A stretch of 30,267 nt of DNA from VFZS01 sp964353255 (lineage in GTDB: Bacteria > Acidobacteriota > Terriglobia > Bryobacterales > Bryobacteraceae): contig CAYGVJ010000066.1 in NCBI GenBank assembly GCA_964353255.1, positions 1 through 30,267 of the forward strand. Reading direction: 5' to 3'. Below the pieces are notes generated by a model. It saw nothing but the letters and a program-made list of their open reading frames with translations. It was not told the origin of the DNA and did no database searches. Shown piece by piece: positions 28,929 to 30,267 of the stretch. Position 1 is the first letter of the stretch, and each line of letters opens with the position of its first letter. The position numbers were made by a program, and so were the translations under genes.

Positions 28929-30267
28929 ATGGCCGCTTACGACAAGATTGTCCGTGACCCGATACACGGGTTCGTGAAGTTCTCTGCCTGGGAGCGGGAC
29001 ATCATTGACCATCCTGTGTTCCAGCGCCTGCGACACATACGCCAGCTCGCACTCACCGAGATGGTCTACCCCGGCGCCTGCCATACGCGCTTCGAGCACT
29101 CACTCGGCGTTATGCAGGTCGCCACGCTGATGTTCGACCAGCTTCGCCCGCAGCTCGAGGCCTCCAGCGAATCGGAGCCCAAGTTCACCAAGGACGACCT
29201 CGACAGGGCACGAGTTGTCGTTCGCCTGGCGGCACTACTTCACGACGTCGGGCACTGTCCCTTCTCCCATGCTGGCGAAGAATTGATGCCCACCGATCCG
29301 GCCACCGGCAAGAAGTACAAGCACGAAGCCTACTCCACGGCCCTCATCCGACACTTCTTGGCGGACGTTATCGACACTCACCCGACGAACACCTTGAAGG
29401 TTTCCGCGGACGAAGTCTGCACCTTCCTCCGGAACGACGACAGCTTGCCGGTTCAGCTCCTTTTTTGGCGGCCCCTGATCACCGGGCAAATGGACGCAGA
29501 CCGGGCCGATTACCTGCTAAGGGACTCTCACCACGCTGGCGTCGCCTACGGTCAGTACGACATCCACCGTCTGGTGGCCACGCTCCGCGTGCTTGGTGAC
29601 CCGGATACCGGCGGTCTCATGATCGGCATCGACAAGGGAGGAATCCAAGCCGTCGAGGGCCTGATCTTGGCACGGTACATGATGTTCGTCCAGGTGTACT
29701 TCCACCACACTCGGCGCGCCTACGATCGCCATCTCGCTGCCGTGCTGAAGCATCTCCTGGAACAACAGTACGGGGATCGGCACGGCGACGCTGCCACTTT
29801 CCCCCCGCCGTTTCACACCGACGGTCGGCCAAACCAGGAATCCCTGGAGGAATACTTGCGGTGGACTGACCCGCGCGTTTGGCAGGCTATCGACAGCGGC
29901 CGCGCCGGTCCCGACGGCGACCGCATCAGAAGCCGCCGGCATGACCGCCGGGTTCACGAAACGTCGCACTTCCCATCCACGCGCGAATTGGATCAATTCT
30001 ACGAAGTAGTTGTGCCCAGGCTTCAGCCGCTGGGTGGATATGTTGACAAGGCTGACAACTCCTGGTACAGGTTCGAGAAGTCGGCTGACATTCCGGTCGC
30101 CACCAGTGACCGCGGCATCGACCCGTGCCCCGTGCCCCTTTCTGAGAGGTCTTCCCTCGTTCGTGCTCTGGAGGAAGTCACCCAGCGCAGAGTGTACGTG
30201 CCGTGGGAGAACAAAGGTATGCGTCAGAGCAACCCATCTGTTCAGGCGAGGGGGTTGATGGTGAAGT
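28929..30267 (+). CDS. HD-domain phosphohydrolase (COG1078/dNTPase-like), cut by window end
   Basis: From ATG 28929 the frame is open to the window edge (446 codons seen, no stop). It begins with KIVRDPIHGFVKFSAWERDI and FQRLRHIRQLALTEMVYPGA, and has the HD signature in order: HTRFEHSLGVM (His), LLHDVGHCPFSHAGEE (His-Asp) and GQMDADRADYLLRDS (Asp). This is the pattern of SAMHD1/dGTPase-like HD hydrolases. Members hydrolyse dNTPs or other phosphoesters; the substrate here is not known. It could be housekeeping or part of a defence island beyond the window. Upstream there are no strong promoter elements, and only weak purine-rich bases before the ATG. Confidence 0.82.
   Translation, partial: MAAYDKIVRDPIHGFVKFSAWERDIIDHPVFQRLRHIRQLALTEMVYPGACHTRFEHSLGVMQVATLMFDQLRPQLEASSESEPKFTKDDLDRARVVVRLAALLHDVGHCPFSHAGEELMPTDPATGKKYKHEAYSTALIRHFLADVIDTHPTNTLKVSADEVCTFLRNDDSLPVQLLFWRPLITGQMDADRADYLLRDSHHAGVAYGQYDIHRLVATLRVLGDPDTGGLMIGIDKGGIQAVEGLILARYMMFVQVYFHHTRRAYDRHLAAVLKHLLEQQYGDRHGDAATFPPPFHTDGRPNQESLEEYLRWTDPRVWQAIDSGRAGPDGDRIRSRRHDRRVHETSHFPSTRELDQFYEVVVPRLQPLGGYVDKADNSWYRFEKSADIPVATSDRGIDPCPVPLSERSSLVRALEEVTQRRVYVPWENKGMRQSNPSVQARGLMVK

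Noticed and set aside
1..30267. tRNA, rRNA, integrase or transposase genes
   Set aside because: None could be recognised by motif on either strand, which leaves the mechanism of the TA cassette insertions open.

Overview
The window is about 30 kb of GC-rich bacterial DNA, tightly packed with genes. The gene families point to the phylum Acidobacteriota, most likely Bryobacterales/Solibacter-like: an ADOP-type permease without a partner ATPase, an HTH-FlgO-TPR protein, Tat-exported Gfo/Idh/MocA and TIM-barrel sugar enzymes, secreted M28 peptidases, many PIN toxin modules and short REP-like palindromes. This is inference from gene content; there is no rRNA or marker tree here.

Layout. 1-500: the 3' end of a HicA-type toxin gene and the decayed remnant of an ADOP permease. 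506-4619: an ADOP permease and an HTH-FlgO-TPR protein. 4631-5853 (minus): a possible OsmC-like scrap and tgt. 5897-10096: an M28 peptidase, cysS and a Cys/Met-metabolism PLP enzyme. 10097-11565: two toxin-antitoxin (TA) modules, one with a broken toxin, lying between three copies of the last 66-76 bp of the PLP gene. 11566-18669: a REP-like palindrome, a histidine leader peptide with attenuator, then hisI-hisG-hisD-hisC-HAD-hisB-hisH-hisF-hisA, mostly joined by 4-nt overlaps. 18679-19315: a VapBC module. 19375-20274 (minus): an M28-like lipoprotein that has lost its catalytic middle. 20375-23981: a PIN toxin, a Phd-type antitoxin and a penicillin-acylase-family hydrolase, all overlapping by 4 nt. 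24002-26308: a Gfo/Idh/MocA oxidoreductase and a sugar isomerase/epimerase, separated by a 62-nt near-perfect inverted repeat. 26325-28692: a pseudokinase with exact 40-residue TPR repeats and a Jag_N-like protein. 28929-end: an HD-domain phosphohydrolase cut by the window edge.

How it works together. The his operon carries every pathway step except phosphoribosyl-ATP pyrophosphatase (hisE). It has no standard histidinol-phosphate phosphatase, but a HAD hydrolase sits between hisC and hisB and is the natural candidate. The leader has four His codons in a six-codon stretch, a hairpin enclosing them, a competing pairing and a GC-rich terminator with five T's ending 5 nt before hisI, which is the full layout of ribosome-mediated attenuation.

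The strongest leads are (1) this his attenuator, (2) the TA cassettes bounded by repeated gene 3' ends, (3) the pseudokinase-TPR/Jag_N-like pair, and (4) repeated start sites with a -10-like hexamer about 6 nt before the start codon, suggesting leaderless mRNAs. Several loci (ADOP remnant, VapC, M28) carry internal deletions, so gene decay is active here.
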